Positions 46,668 to 57,051 of a stretch of DNA of 64,000 nt are shown here, in pieces. The stretch's first letter is position 1, and each line of letters begins with the position of its first letter. The translations under genes and the position numbers were made by a program. The DNA is from Nocardioides marmoriginsengisoli (GTDB lineage Bacteria > Actinomycetota > Actinomycetes > Propionibacteriales > Nocardioidaceae): contig NZ_RJSE01000007.1 of the NCBI RefSeq assembly GCF_003725695.1, positions 474,552-538,551 of the forward strand. The letters run 5' to 3'. The notes below the pieces were generated by a model, which saw only the letters and a list, made by a program, of their open reading frames with translations, was not told the DNA's origin and made no database searches.

Positions 46668-47582
46668 TCACAGCTGGATCGGTTCCGGCTCCAGCTCGTT
46701 GCGGAGCCGTCTTCGGCGGTGCCGCAGCGAGTCGACGGTGAAGAGCACCAGCGCGATCCAGACCAGCCCGAAACCGAGCCACCGCATCCTCGACATGGCC
46801 TCGTCGAGGACCACGACGCCGAGCAGGAACTGGATCACCGGGGCGAGGTACTGGAGCAGGCCCAGCGTGGTCAGCGGCACCCGGATCGCGGCGGCGCCGA
46901 AGAAGAGCAGCGGCACCGCGGTCACCACGCCGGTCAGCACCAGCAGGGTGCCGTGCCCGACGCCGTACCCGAAGAAGTGGCTGTCCCCGGTGCTGCCGAG
47001 CCAGACCAGGTAGCCGATCGCCAGCGGAGCCAGCACCAGGGTCTCGAAGGTCAGGCTCTCGACCGCCGGGACGTCGGCCTGCTTCTTCGCCAGGCCGTAG
47101 ATCCCGAACGAGACCGCCAGGATCAGCGCCACCCAGGGCACCCGGCCGTACTCGAAGGTGAGCCCGACGACCGCGACCGTCGCGATCGCCACCGCCACCC
47201 ACTGGAGCCGGCGGAGCCGCTCGCCGAGGAAGACCACCCCGAGCAGCACGGTGACCAGCGGGTTCATGAAGTAGCCCAGGGACGTCTCGACCACCCGGTG
47301 ATGGTTGACGCCCCAGATGTAGGCGCCCCAGTTCATCGCGACCACGACCGCGGCCAGTCCGAGCAGGCTCCGCGCGCGCCGGTCGCGGGCGATGGCGACC
47401 AGCCGACCGCCGCGCCGGGTGAGGAGCACCACCAGGGTCATCGTGAGCACGGCCCAGGCGATCCGGTGGCTCAGGATCTCCAGGGCGCCGGCCGGCTTGA
47501 GCAGCGGCCAGTACAGCGGGAACAGCCCCCAGAGGAGGTACGCCGCGAACCCGGCGAGGAGTCCGCGGCGTTGCTCTGTCAC
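46668..47582 (-). CDS. rarD: EamA-family transporter RarD
   Basis: The 304-residue protein has ten membrane helices in two EamA halves. The N-terminal FAAYLLWGLFPLYW and the SHRIAWAVL and NWGAYIWGVNHHRVVETSLGYF segments are typical of RarD. The substrate of RarD proteins is not firmly known. TAGAGT ends 6 bases before the GTG, so it is probably leaderless. The sigma factor gene lies 58 bp downstream on the same strand. Confidence 0.9.
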   Translation of the reverse strand: MTEQRRGLLAGFAAYLLWGLFPLYWPLLKPAGALEILSHRIAWAVLTMTLVVLLTRRGGRLVAIARDRRARSLLGLAAVVVAMNWGAYIWGVNHHRVVETSLGYFMNPLVTVLLGVVFLGERLRRLQWVAVAIATVAVVGLTFEYGRVPWVALILAVSFGIYGLAKKQADVPAVESLTFETLVLAPLAIGYLVWLGSTGDSHFFGYGVGHGTLLVLTGVVTAVPLLFFGAAAIRVPLTTLGLLQYLAPVIQFLLGVVVLDEAMSRMRWLGFGLVWIALVLFTVDSLRHRRRRLRNELEPEPIQL

Positions 47583-47634
47583 ACCCGGACTCTAGGGGAC
47601 CGGGTGCCGCTACCTCGACCGATATTCGGGCCGC

Positions 47635-48704
47635 TCAGAGGACGGTCCAGGTGTCCTTGCCGTTGATCAGCCCGGCGAGGGCCGCGGCCTGGTCCTCCTG
47701 GCCCGCCGTGGCGGTGGCGACCTGCTGGCGGGCGCCGTCGTCGTACGTCGGCCGGACGACCGAGCGGAAGATTCCGATCGGTGCCTGGTGCAGCACGCCG
47801 GCGTCGGTGAGCCGGGAGAGCGCGAACGCGATCGTCGGGTCCGGGTTGTGGGCGTCGTGGACCAGCACGTTCGGGTCGTCGCCGGCGACGACCTCGACAC
47901 CGCCGGAGGCGGACCGGGCGATGCCCTTGGTGCCGAGCCCGTCCTCGCCGAGCACGCCGAAGCGGATCGGCTCGCCGTGCTCGAGCGGGATGATCGCGTC
48001 GGCCTTGGTGTCGTTCTCCTTGACCGCGTCGAAGGCGCCGTCGTTGAAGATCGGGCAGTTCTGGTAGATCTCGACCAGCGAGGTGCCGCGGTGCGCCGCT
48101 GCCGCCGAGAGCACGGCGGTGAGGTGCTTGCGGTCCGAGTCGATCGTCCGGGCCACGAAGGACGCCTCGGCGCCCAGCGCGAGCGAGACCGGGTTGAACG
48201 GGTGGTCCACCGAGCCGACCGGGGTCGACTTGGTGATCTTCCCCGGCTCGGAGGTGGGGGAGTACTGGCCCTTGGTCAGGCCGTAGATCCGGTTGTTGAA
48301 GAGCAGGATCGTCATGTTCACGTTGCGGCGCATCGCGTGGATCAGGTGGTTGCCGCCGATCGAGAGAGCGTCGCCGTCGCCGGTGACCACCCAGACCGAG
48401 AGGTCCTCACGGGCGGTGGCGATGCCGGTGGCGATCGCCGGGGCGCGGCCGTGGATCGAGTGCATCCCGTAGGTGTCGAGGTAGTACGGGAACCGCGAGC
48501 TGCAGCCGATGCCGGAGATGAAGACGATGTTCTCCCGGCGCAGGCCCAGGTCGGGCAGGAAGCCCTGGACGGCGGCGAGGATCGCGTAGTCGCCGCAGCC
48601 GGGGCACCAGCGGACCTCCTGGTCCGCGGTGTACTCCTTGCGGTTCTGCGGCTCGTCCTTGGTCGGGACGCCGGCCAAGCCGGGGAACGGCAGCTCTTGC
48701 GTGG

Positions 48705-48708
<4 letters not shown>
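47635..48708 (-). CDS. korB: 2-oxoacid:ferredoxin oxidoreductase, beta subunit
   Basis: The 357-residue subunit binds thiamine diphosphate (GDGDALSIGGNHLIHAMRRN and ILLFNNRIYGLTKGQ) and a [4Fe-4S] cluster through CPGCGDY and GIGCSSR. With KorA it oxidises 2-oxoglutarate or a related 2-oxoacid to the acyl-CoA with reduction of ferredoxin. In M. tuberculosis the homologous KorAB supports a TCA-cycle variant during fatty acid use. The GTG overlaps the korA stop. Confidence 0.93.
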
Positions 48709-50645
<1,937 letters not shown>

Positions 50646-50731
50646 GACAAACGCCTTCTCTTCCCTGGTGTCGCCGCACTCGCGCGGCGGCGCACGATTC
50701 CCGAACCTCGGCCACCATCGTACGCCCAAAA

Positions 50732-50745
50732 TAGAACGTGTTCTA
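50732..50745. promoter_or_regulatory. KstR-like palindrome upstream of korA
   Basis: TAGAACGTGTTCTA has perfect 6 bp arms around GT. This is the form of operator described for the TetR-family cholesterol regulator KstR of mycobacteria and rhodococci. It sits 87 bp before korA. No kstR gene is in this window. Confidence 0.5.
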
Positions 50746-50820
50746 GGTGGTCTCGGTCCACCAAACACGATAGTCCGCCGCCGGGCAGTTAGCGGCCAAT
50801 CTCAGCAGCCGAAAGCGGGA

Positions 50821-50834
50821 GTGACACGCGTCAC
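50821..50834. promoter_or_regulatory. CRP-family-like site in the korA-sulfate transporter gap
   Basis: GTGACACGCGTCAC matches GTGA-N6-TCAC, the half-site pattern of CRP/GlxR-type regulators. It lies about 90 bp before the sulfate-binding protein gene and 175 bp before korA. A TTGACC hexamer at 50853-50858 may be a -35 for the plus-strand gene; its -10 is unclear. Confidence 0.4.
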
Positions 50835-50923
50835 CCCGAGGCGCATTTGCCATTGACCCTATGAAGTGTAGTAACTTAGTCGTTAATACTGAATAGACAA
50901 TCTCTCTTGACCAAGGAGCACGC

Positions 50924-52027
50924 ATGAGCAAGCAGCCCCGAAACCTGGGTACCCGCCGACGTTGGCTGGCAGTCGCCGGCGCCGCGACGGCAGCCGTCGT
51001 GGGACTGACGGCCTGCGGCTCCGACTCCGGTGGCGGATCCGACGAGACCATCTCGATCGTCGGCTTCGCGGTGCCCGAGGCGGCCAACAAGGCGATCGCC
51101 GCGGAGTTCAACAAGACCGACGAGGGCAAGGGCGTCCGCTTCAAGACGTCGTACGGCGCCTCGGGTGACCAGAGCCGCGCCGTCGAGGCCGGCCTGAAGG
51201 CGGACTACGTCCACCTCTCCGTCGCCACCGACGTCGACCGCCTGGTGAAGGCCGGCCTGGTCGACCCGTCCTGGAACACCGGCCCCAACAAGGGCATCGT
51301 CTCCACCTCGATCGTCGTCCTCGGTGTCCGCAAGGGCAACCCGAAGAACATCAAGGGCTGGGACGACCTGATCAAGCCCGGCGTCGAGGTCGTGACCGCC
51401 AACCCGGCCTCCTCCGGTGCCGCGCGCTGGAACGCGCTCGCTGCCTGGGGCAACATCACCCGGAACGGCGGCACCGAGGCCCAGGCCACCGACTACCTCG
51501 GCAAGCTCTTCAAGAACGTCGTCTCGCTGACCAACAGCGGCCGGGACGCGACCACCGCCTTCCTCGGCGGCACCGGTGACGTCCTGCTCGCCTACGAGAA
51601 CGAGGCGATCCTCGCGGCACAGAACGGCCAGGGCTTCGACTACGTCATCCCGGACACCACCATGCTGATCGAGAACGCCGGCGCGATCCTCAAGGACTCG
51701 ACCCCGGCCGCGAAGAGCTGGCTGGACTTCGTCCTCTCCCCCGAGGGGCAGAAGCAGTTCGCGCTCAAGGGCTTCCGGCCGCTCAACACGGCCGCGCCGG
51801 GCACGGTCGACCTCGCCTCGGTGGGGCTGAAGGCCTCCGACATCAAGGGCGCTGCGGACCCGGCCGACCCGTTCCCGGCCGTCAAGCACCTGCTGACGCT
51901 GGACACGGACTTCGGTGGCGGCGACTGGGGCGCGGTGAAGGACAAGCTCTTCGGTGACGGTAAGGACGGCAAGCCCGTCGGCATCGTCACGAAGGCGATC
52001 GCCGACTCCGGCAAAGCCTCCGAGTAG
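50924..52027 (+). CDS. Sulfate ABC transporter substrate-binding lipoprotein
   Basis: The 367-residue protein has a lipoprotein signal (RRWLAVAGAATAAVVGLTAC, lipobox LTAC) followed by a Gly/Ser linker. The SBP fold has Sbp/CysP signatures (TSYGASGDQSRAVEAGLKAD, NPASSGAARWN). It binds sulfate or thiosulfate outside the membrane and delivers it to CysTWA. AAGGAG lies 5 bases before the ATG. It is the first gene of a four-gene importer operon. Confidence 0.92.
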   Translation: MSKQPRNLGTRRRWLAVAGAATAAVVGLTACGSDSGGGSDETISIVGFAVPEAANKAIAAEFNKTDEGKGVRFKTSYGASGDQSRAVEAGLKADYVHLSVATDVDRLVKAGLVDPSWNTGPNKGIVSTSIVVLGVRKGNPKNIKGWDDLIKPGVEVVTANPASSGAARWNALAAWGNITRNGGTEAQATDYLGKLFKNVVSLTNSGRDATTAFLGGTGDVLLAYENEAILAAQNGQGFDYVIPDTTMLIENAGAILKDSTPAAKSWLDFVLSPEGQKQFALKGFRPLNTAAPGTVDLASVGLKASDIKGAADPADPFPAVKHLLTLDTDFGGGDWGAVKDKLFGDGKDGKPVGIVTKAIADSGKASE

Positions 52028-52051
52028 TCACGCAAGGGCTGACCACCCCTC

Positions 52052-52894
52052 ATGACGACTCCTGTGCAGGAGGGCCGGCCGGTCGCCACCCGGCCGGCCC
52101 TCCTCAACCACAACCTGACTGCCTCCAGCGGCATCGGCCTGGGCATCTCGATGCTCTGGTTCAGCCTGCTGGTGCTGATCCCGCTCGCTGCCGTCATCGC
52201 CACCGCCGCGGCCGGCGGGTGGGACGAGTTCTGGCGCACGATCACGAACGAGCAGACATCCTCCGCTATCAAGCTCACCCTCAAGGCGGCAGCGCTCGTT
52301 ACCCTCGTCAACATCGTCATCGGGACCGCGATCGCCTGGGTCCTGGTCCGGGACAAGTTCTGGGGCAAGGGCCTGCTCGAGCTGATCATCGACATCCCGT
52401 TCGCGCTGCCGACGATCGTCGCCGGCCTGGTGCTGCTCTCGCTGTACGGCGTCAACAGCCCACTCGGTATCGAGGTGGCCAACACCGGTGACTCGGTCTT
52501 CCTGGCGTTCCTCTTCGTGACGCTGCCGTTCATCGTGCGGATGGTGCAGCCGGTGCTCGAGGAGCTCGACGAGGACGTCGAGGAGGCAGCCGCCTCGCTC
52601 GGCGCCAGCCGGGTCACGATCTTCCGGCGGATCATCCTGCCGAGCCTGGCGCCGGCGATCGCTGCCGGCGCCGCGCTCTCGTTCGCCCGCGCGGTTGGCG
52701 AGTACGGCTCGCTGGTGCTGCTTTCGGGCAACCTGCCGTTCAAGTCCGAGGTCGCCTCGGTGCGGATCCTCAGTGCGATCGAGAACGACAACCGGGCGGG
52801 TGCTGCCTCCATCGCGACGCTGCTGCTGGTGATCTCGCTGCTGGTGATCATCGTGCTCGACGTGGTCCAGCGACGGGTGGCCCGCCGTGGCTAG
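52052..52894 (+). CDS. cysT: Sulfate ABC transporter permease CysT
   Basis: The 280-residue permease has six membrane helices and the EAA loop EEAAASLGASRVTIFRRIILP that docks the ATPase. It pairs with CysW. It begins 24 bases after the binding-protein gene and overlaps cysW by 8 bases. Confidence 0.93.
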   Translation: MTTPVQEGRPVATRPALLNHNLTASSGIGLGISMLWFSLLVLIPLAAVIATAAAGGWDEFWRTITNEQTSSAIKLTLKAAALVTLVNIVIGTAIAWVLVRDKFWGKGLLELIIDIPFALPTIVAGLVLLSLYGVNSPLGIEVANTGDSVFLAFLFVTLPFIVRMVQPVLEELDEDVEEAAASLGASRVTIFRRIILPSLAPAIAAGAALSFARAVGEYGSLVLLSGNLPFKSEVASVRILSAIENDNRAGAASIATLLLVISLLVIIVLDVVQRRVARRG

Positions 52895-53777
52895 CCGTCG
52901 TCAGGTCCGCAAGGGACCGTTCACCTACCTCCTGCGGCTGGCCGTGGTCACCTACCTGGTGCTCCTGGTCGCCTGGCCGGTGGTGCTCGTCGTCACCCAC
53001 ACCTTCGAGGGCGGCACCGCGACGCTGACCGGGATCTTCTCCGACCCGGACCTGGTGGCCGCGCTCGAGCTGAGTGCGTACGCCGCCGTGATCGCGACCG
53101 CGATCAACACCCTCTTCGGGGTGGTGGTCTCGTTGCTGCTGGTCCGCTACGAGTTCCCGGGCAAGCGGATCATGTCGGCGTTGATCGACCTGCCGCTCTC
53201 GGTCTCGCCGATCGTGGTGGGCCTGGCGCTGGTGCTGGTCTACGCCGGCCGGGACGGCTGGTTCGGGCCGACGCTGGAGGGCTGGGGCTTCCAGATCATC
53301 TTCGCGACCCCAGGCATCATCCTGGCGACCGCGTTCGTCTCGCTGCCGCTGGTCATCCGCGAGGTCGTCCCCGTCCTCCAGGAGATCGGCACCGAGCAGG
53401 AGCAGGCGGCGAGCAGCCTGGGGGCCAGCGGCTGGCAGACGTTCTGGCGAATCACCCTGCCGAGCATCAAGTGGGCGGTCGTCTACGGCGTCGTCCTCAC
53501 CCTGGCCCGCTCGCTCGGTGAGTTCGGAGCGGTCAAGATCGTCTCCGGCAACTTCAGCGGCGAGACCCGGACCACGACCCTGGCGGTCGAGGAGAAGTAC
53601 CTGAACTTCGACCAGCAGGGGGCCTACGCGCTCTCGTTCCTGCTGGCCAGCGTCTCGGTCCTCTCCATCATCATCGTCTTCGGCCTACGGGCCCGCGGTG
53701 CCCGGGTGAACGAGACCCGCTCGCACTCCGGTGCCCCCGTCGCCGAACTTGCTCCGTCGGAAGGAAGAACCTCATGA
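52887..53777 (+). CDS. cysW: Sulfate ABC transporter permease CysW
   Basis: The 296-residue permease has six helices and the EAA loop [21 protein letters not shown]. The conserved [14 protein letters not shown] segment is typical of CysW. GTG start; the stop overlaps cysA as ATGA. Confidence 0.93.
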   Translation: MASRRQVRKGPFTYLLRLAVVTYLVLLVAWPVVLVVTHTFEGGTATLTGIFSDPDLVAALELSAYAAVIATAINTLFGVVVSLLLVRYEFPGKRIMSALIDLPLSVSPIVVGLALVLVYAGRDGWFGPTLEGWGFQIIFATPGIILATAFVSLPLVIREVVPVLQEIGTEQEQAASSLGASGWQTFWRITLPSIKWAVVYGVVLTLARSLGEFGAVKIVSGNFSGETRTTTLAVEEKYLNFDQQGAYALSFLLASVSVLSIIIVFGLRARGARVNETRSHSGAPVAELAPSEGRTS

Positions 53778-54754
53778 GCATCGAGGTCAAGAACATCAAC
53801 AAGCGCTTCGGCAACTTCGTCGCGCTGGAGAACGTCAACGTCTCCATCCCCACCGGTCAGCTGACCGCACTGCTCGGCCCGAGCGGAGGCGGCAAGACCA
53901 CGTTGCTGCGGATCATCGCCGGACTCGACACGGCCGACGAGGGCTCGGTGGAGATCGAGGGCGTCGACGCCACCAAGCTGCCGGTGCAGAAGCGCAACGT
54001 CGGCTTCGTCTTCCAGCACTACGCGGCCTTCAAGCACATGAGCGTGGCGAAGAACGTCGCGTTCGGCCTGGAGATCCGCAAGCAGCCCAAGGAGGAGATC
54101 CGCAGGCGCGTCGACGAGCTCCTCGAGCTGGTGCACCTCTCCCAGTTCGCGAACCGGTTGCCGGCCCAGCTCTCCGGTGGTCAGCGGCAGCGGATGGCGC
54201 TGGCCCGGGCGCTCGCCGTCGAGCCGACCGTGCTGCTGCTGGACGAGCCGTTCGGTGCGCTGGACGCGAAGGTCCGCAAGGAGCTGCGCGAGTGGTTGCG
54301 CCGGCTGCACGACGAGGTGCACGTGACCACCGTCTTCGTGACGCACGACCAGGAGGAGGCACTGGAGGTCTCCGACGAGATCGTGGTGATCAACGAGGGC
54401 CGGGTCGAGCAGGTCGGGTCCCCGGACGCCCTGTACGACGAGCCGGCGAACGACTTCGTGATGAGCTTCCTCGGGCCCACGACGGTGCTCGACGGCAAGC
54501 TGTACCGGCCGCACGACATCGAGGTCTTCACCCACCCCGGGATCGAGGGTTCGCTGCCCGCCCGGATCGTGCGCGAGCTCCGGGTCGGGTTCGAGGTGCG
54601 GCTCACCGTCGAGCTGCTGGACGCCGCACACGAGGAGATCGTCGTGACGGTCACCCGGGCGCACCAGCGGTCGATGGGACTTCGCGAGGGCATCGACGTC
54701 TGGCTCTCGCCGACCCACGCCGCCGCGGCGGTGCCGGTGGGCGGACTCAACTGA
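53774..54754 (+). CDS. cysA: Sulfate ABC transporter ATP-binding protein
   Basis: The 326-residue ATPase has Walker [10 protein letters not shown], signature [15 protein letters not shown], Walker [13 protein letters not shown] and the switch His in [11 protein letters not shown]-terminal TOBE-like domain occupies about 240-326. It powers sulfate import through CysTW. The last 8 bases overlap the convergent SRPBCC gene. Confidence 0.94.
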   Translation: MSIEVKNINKRFGNFVALENVNVSIPTGQLTALLGPSGGGKTTLLRIIAGLDTADEGSVEIEGVDATKLPVQKRNVGFVFQHYAAFKHMSVAKNVAFGLEIRKQPKEEIRRRVDELLELVHLSQFANRLPAQLSGGQRQRMALARALAVEPTVLLLDEPFGALDAKVRKELREWLRRLHDEVHVTTVFVTHDQEEALEVSDEIVVINEGRVEQVGSPDALYDEPANDFVMSFLGPTTVLDGKLYRPHDIEVFTHPGIEGSLPARIVRELRVGFEVRLTVELLDAAHEEIVVTVTRAHQRSMGLREGIDVWLSPTHAAAAVPVGGLN

Positions 54755-55217
54755 GCGACTCGACGCGGACCTTCAACGCGTCCGCGTGCCGCTGGAACCC
54801 CTCCCGGACCCGCTCGGGTCCGGCGAGGGCGACCAGCGGGCCGGCGAACTCCTCGACCGTGTCGTAGATCGTCGGTCCGCCCGGCTCCTGGCTGAGCCGC
54901 TGCAACCGCCGGCCCTTGACCAGGCCGAGCTTCGCCGGCAGGCCCTCGTAGACGTAGCCGAGGGTGGCCCGCCGGATCTCGCCGTCCTGGGCGGGCGGCT
55001 CGACGATGCTGATCCGCTCGGGCGAGGTCTGGGTCCGGCCGTTGGACCAGCGCACGTAGAGCTTGATCGGGTCGCCGACCTTCGGCGGGGACGGGCAGTC
55101 GGCGCGGTAGCAGAAGGGGTTCCACTCGCCGTACGCCGCGATGTCCGTCATCACCGCCCAGACCGCGTCCAGGGGTGCATTGATGGCGACCGTTGCCGCA
55201 GGGCGTGCTTCAGGCAT
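54747..55217 (-). CDS. SRPBCC (START-like) domain protein
   Basis: The 156-residue protein has the Polyketide_cyc2-like start [24 protein letters not shown] and a C-terminal helix, matching the helix-grip SRPBCC fold that binds hydrophobic ligands. The ligand is unknown. CATAAT ends 6 bases before the ATG with no Shine-Dalgarno sequence. Two dyads lie upstream, shared with a divergent TetR gene. Confidence 0.8.
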   Translation of the reverse strand: MPEARPAATVAINAPLDAVWAVMTDIAAYGEWNPFCYRADCPSPPKVGDPIKLYVRWSNGRTQTSPERISIVEPPAQDGEIRRATLGYVYEGLPAKLGLVKGRRLQRLSQEPGGPTIYDTVEEFAGPLVALAGPERVREGFQRHADALKVRVESLS

Positions 55218-55268
55218 TCGCTCATTATGCCGACAAGGTGACGTCGCTCGGGCGGCCTCCCGATAACT

Positions 55269-55337
55269 TCGGTTCTATAGAAGAACCGATGATTACTCGC
55301 GGGTATCCGGATTTTCACGAAACCGCCCCTCGTGAAA
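55269..55337. promoter_or_regulatory. Two operator-like dyads between SRPBCC and tetR genes
   Basis: The first has 8 bp arms TCGGTTCT/AGAACCGA around ATAGA (55269-55289). The second has 8 bp arms TTTCACGA/TCGTGAAA with a 9-base spacer (55313-55337). Both are perfect in their arms and of a size suited to TetR dimers. Confidence 0.5.
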
Positions 55338-55450
55338 TAGGGAGGGTGCCGCGAAACGCTCCGGGACCCGTCGTCGGCGTCAGGCCGCGCCACGGCTGGA
55401 CATTCCGAACCTCGGGGGTCTCGGGATTTGCGATACCCGTATGGTCAAGA

Positions 55451-56155
55451 ATGTCTCTGATGACCGATGCGAGCGAGGCGGCAGGCGTGGACGTGACCCC
55501 GGGGGATGCACCTTCCGTCGTGCTCCCCGGCTACTACTCCGCTCGTGATCCGTCCCGGGCGCTGGCCGTCGGCCCGCACGGACTTCCGCGCGAGCACGTC
55601 GCCCAGGTGCAACGCGAACGGCTGATCGACGCGTTCGTCCAGGTCGTTGCCGAGCGCGGCTACGAGTCCGCCGGCGTCAAGGCGATCTGCAAGCGCGCCG
55701 GGGTCGCCTACACGACCTTCTACGACCAGTTCGAGTCGAAGGACCAGCTCTTCCTGGCGGCGTACGACGCTGGCATCGCCGCGCTGTTCACAGCCGCCCG
55801 CGATGCGGCGATGGCGGCGGACCGCACCAGCGCGAAGGCGACGGTGCTCGCCGCGATCGGCACCATCCTGCAGGCGCTTGCCGACAACCCGCGCTTCGCC
55901 CGGTTCTTCGCGATCGAGATCCACAAGGCCGGGCCGGAGGCGCAGGAGCGGGTCGACGAGACGTTCGAGAAGGCGTTCCGGCTGTACGCGATCTCCGGTC
56001 TCTCCGCGCCGATCCGGATGTCGCTCGAGGACGCCGGGCCGCTGGTGATCGGCGGCGCGTACACGCGGATCTACTTCTACATCCGCAACGGCAGGACCGC
56101 GGAGCTGCCCGACCTGCTCGAGGTGCTGGCCTCGTTCGTGGTCTTCGACTTCTGA
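55451..56155 (+). CDS. TetR-family regulator, copy 1
   Basis: The 234-residue protein has an N-terminal extension of about 50 residues, then a TetR DNA-binding domain at about 52-100 (RLIDAFVQVVAERGYESAG...AGVAYTTFYDQF) and a helical ligand domain. The start is ATG 55451; 55460 is also possible. TATGGT lies 5 bases before it. It faces a clear paralogue across a 2-base gap; the pair share the VVLPG start of the extension, the HTH, and an EIHKAG motif in the ligand domain. Confidence 0.88.
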   Translation: MSLMTDASEAAGVDVTPGDAPSVVLPGYYSARDPSRALAVGPHGLPREHVAQVQRERLIDAFVQVVAERGYESAGVKAICKRAGVAYTTFYDQFESKDQLFLAAYDAGIAALFTAARDAAMAADRTSAKATVLAAIGTILQALADNPRFARFFAIEIHKAGPEAQERVDETFEKAFRLYAISGLSAPIRMSLEDAGPLVIGGAYTRIYFYIRNGRTAELPDLLEVLASFVVFDF

Positions 56156-56157
56156 GC

Positions 56158-56859
56158 TCAGCGCGGCGGCCGCAGGTTGATGCTGCTGGTGCCGGCGCCG
56201 AGCATCACGGCCTCGCTGAACTTCATCAGTGACGGCAGCAGCCGGGGCAGCTCGGCGGTGCGGCCGATCCGCACGTACCGGGAGAGGTGCGCGTAGATCC
56301 CGCCGACCAGGAGCGGGACCATCTCCGGGTCGGGCGCCACCAGTCCGCTGTCCGGCTCGACGTCGGTGAAGAGCTCGAACGCGGCGTCCAGCGCGCCTTC
56401 CACCCGCTCGTGCGCCTCCTGCCCGGCCTTGTGGATCTCGACCAGGAAGAAGGTCGCGAAAGCCGGGTTCTCGGCGAGCGTCTCGAGCAGGGCCAGGATG
56501 CCGACCTCGATCCGGTCGCGGTTGTCGGTGCCGTCCGGCGGGGTGCTGTACGCGGCGCTGACCGCCACGAAGAGATCGGCGACCCCGGCGTCGTACGCGG
56601 CGAAGACGAGTTCGTTCTTGGAGTGGAAGTGCTCGTAGAAGGTGGCCAGCCCGACACCCGCCCGGCTGCAGATCGCCTTGATGCCGGCGTTCTCGAAACC
56701 GTCCTCGCTGACGACCTGGACCACCGCGTCCCGGAGCCGGTCCTTCTGGAGCTCGACGATCTCCTCGCGGGTGTATCCGTGGCCGACCGGGGTCAGGGAG
56801 CGATCCGCGTCGCGCGCGTCCCGCGCCCCCGGGAGAACGACCTTCGTACTCGGATTCAT
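56158..56859 (-). CDS. TetR-family regulator, copy 2
   Basis: The 233-residue paralogue of the preceding gene has its HTH at about 42-90 (RLRDAVVQVVSEDGFENAG...AGVGLATFYEHF) and the same VVLPG and EIHKAG motifs. A palindrome lies directly downstream of its likely -10 box, which suggests autoregulation. It is divergent from the large secreted Ig-repeat gene, which it might also control. Confidence 0.88.
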   Translation of the reverse strand: MNPSTKVVLPGARDARDADRSLTPVGHGYTREEIVELQKDRLRDAVVQVVSEDGFENAGIKAICSRAGVGLATFYEHFHSKNELVFAAYDAGVADLFVAVSAAYSTPPDGTDNRDRIEVGILALLETLAENPAFATFFLVEIHKAGQEAHERVEGALDAAFELFTDVEPDSGLVAPDPEMVPLLVGGIYAHLSRYVRIGRTAELPRLLPSLMKFSEAVMLGAGTSSINLRPPR

Positions 56860-56884
56860 TTGCCCTGACCTGTTCGGAATTGAC

Positions 56885-56905
56885 CGTTGTGTAACAACGA
56901 TTATC
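56885..56905 (-). promoter_or_regulatory. tetR copy 2 promoter and operator
   Basis: CGTTGTGTAACAACG (56885-56899) has perfect 6 bp arms around GTA. On the minus strand GATAAT (56905-56900) is a -10 box abutting it. The palindrome would cover the transcription start. Confidence 0.5.
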
Positions 56906-56932
56906 TAAATGCAACCTACCTGCCAGTACTGG

Positions 56933-56961
56933 TTGACAGGGTTGAAAAACCTGCGTTACAT
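56933..56961 (+). promoter_or_regulatory. Housekeeping-type promoter of the secreted Ig-repeat gene
   Basis: TTGACA (56933-56938) and TTACAT (56956-56961) are separated by exactly 17 bases. CCAGTACTGG, a perfect palindrome, lies just upstream at 56923-56932, and an imperfect dyad CAGGGTT/AAACCTG lies between the boxes. This is the only full -35 consensus I found in the window. Confidence 0.65.
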
Positions 56962-57051
56962 GACTGACCAAGCAGATGCTTGCTGGCTTTGTCTCGGACG
57001 GCACCCACCGGAGGCAGCAGCTTCTTTCGACTCACCCGAAGGAACCCTTCC

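Noticed and set aside
50646-50923. SAM or other sulfur riboswitch before the sulfate transporter
   Set aside because: No matching stems or conserved loops; only operator-like palindromes are visible.
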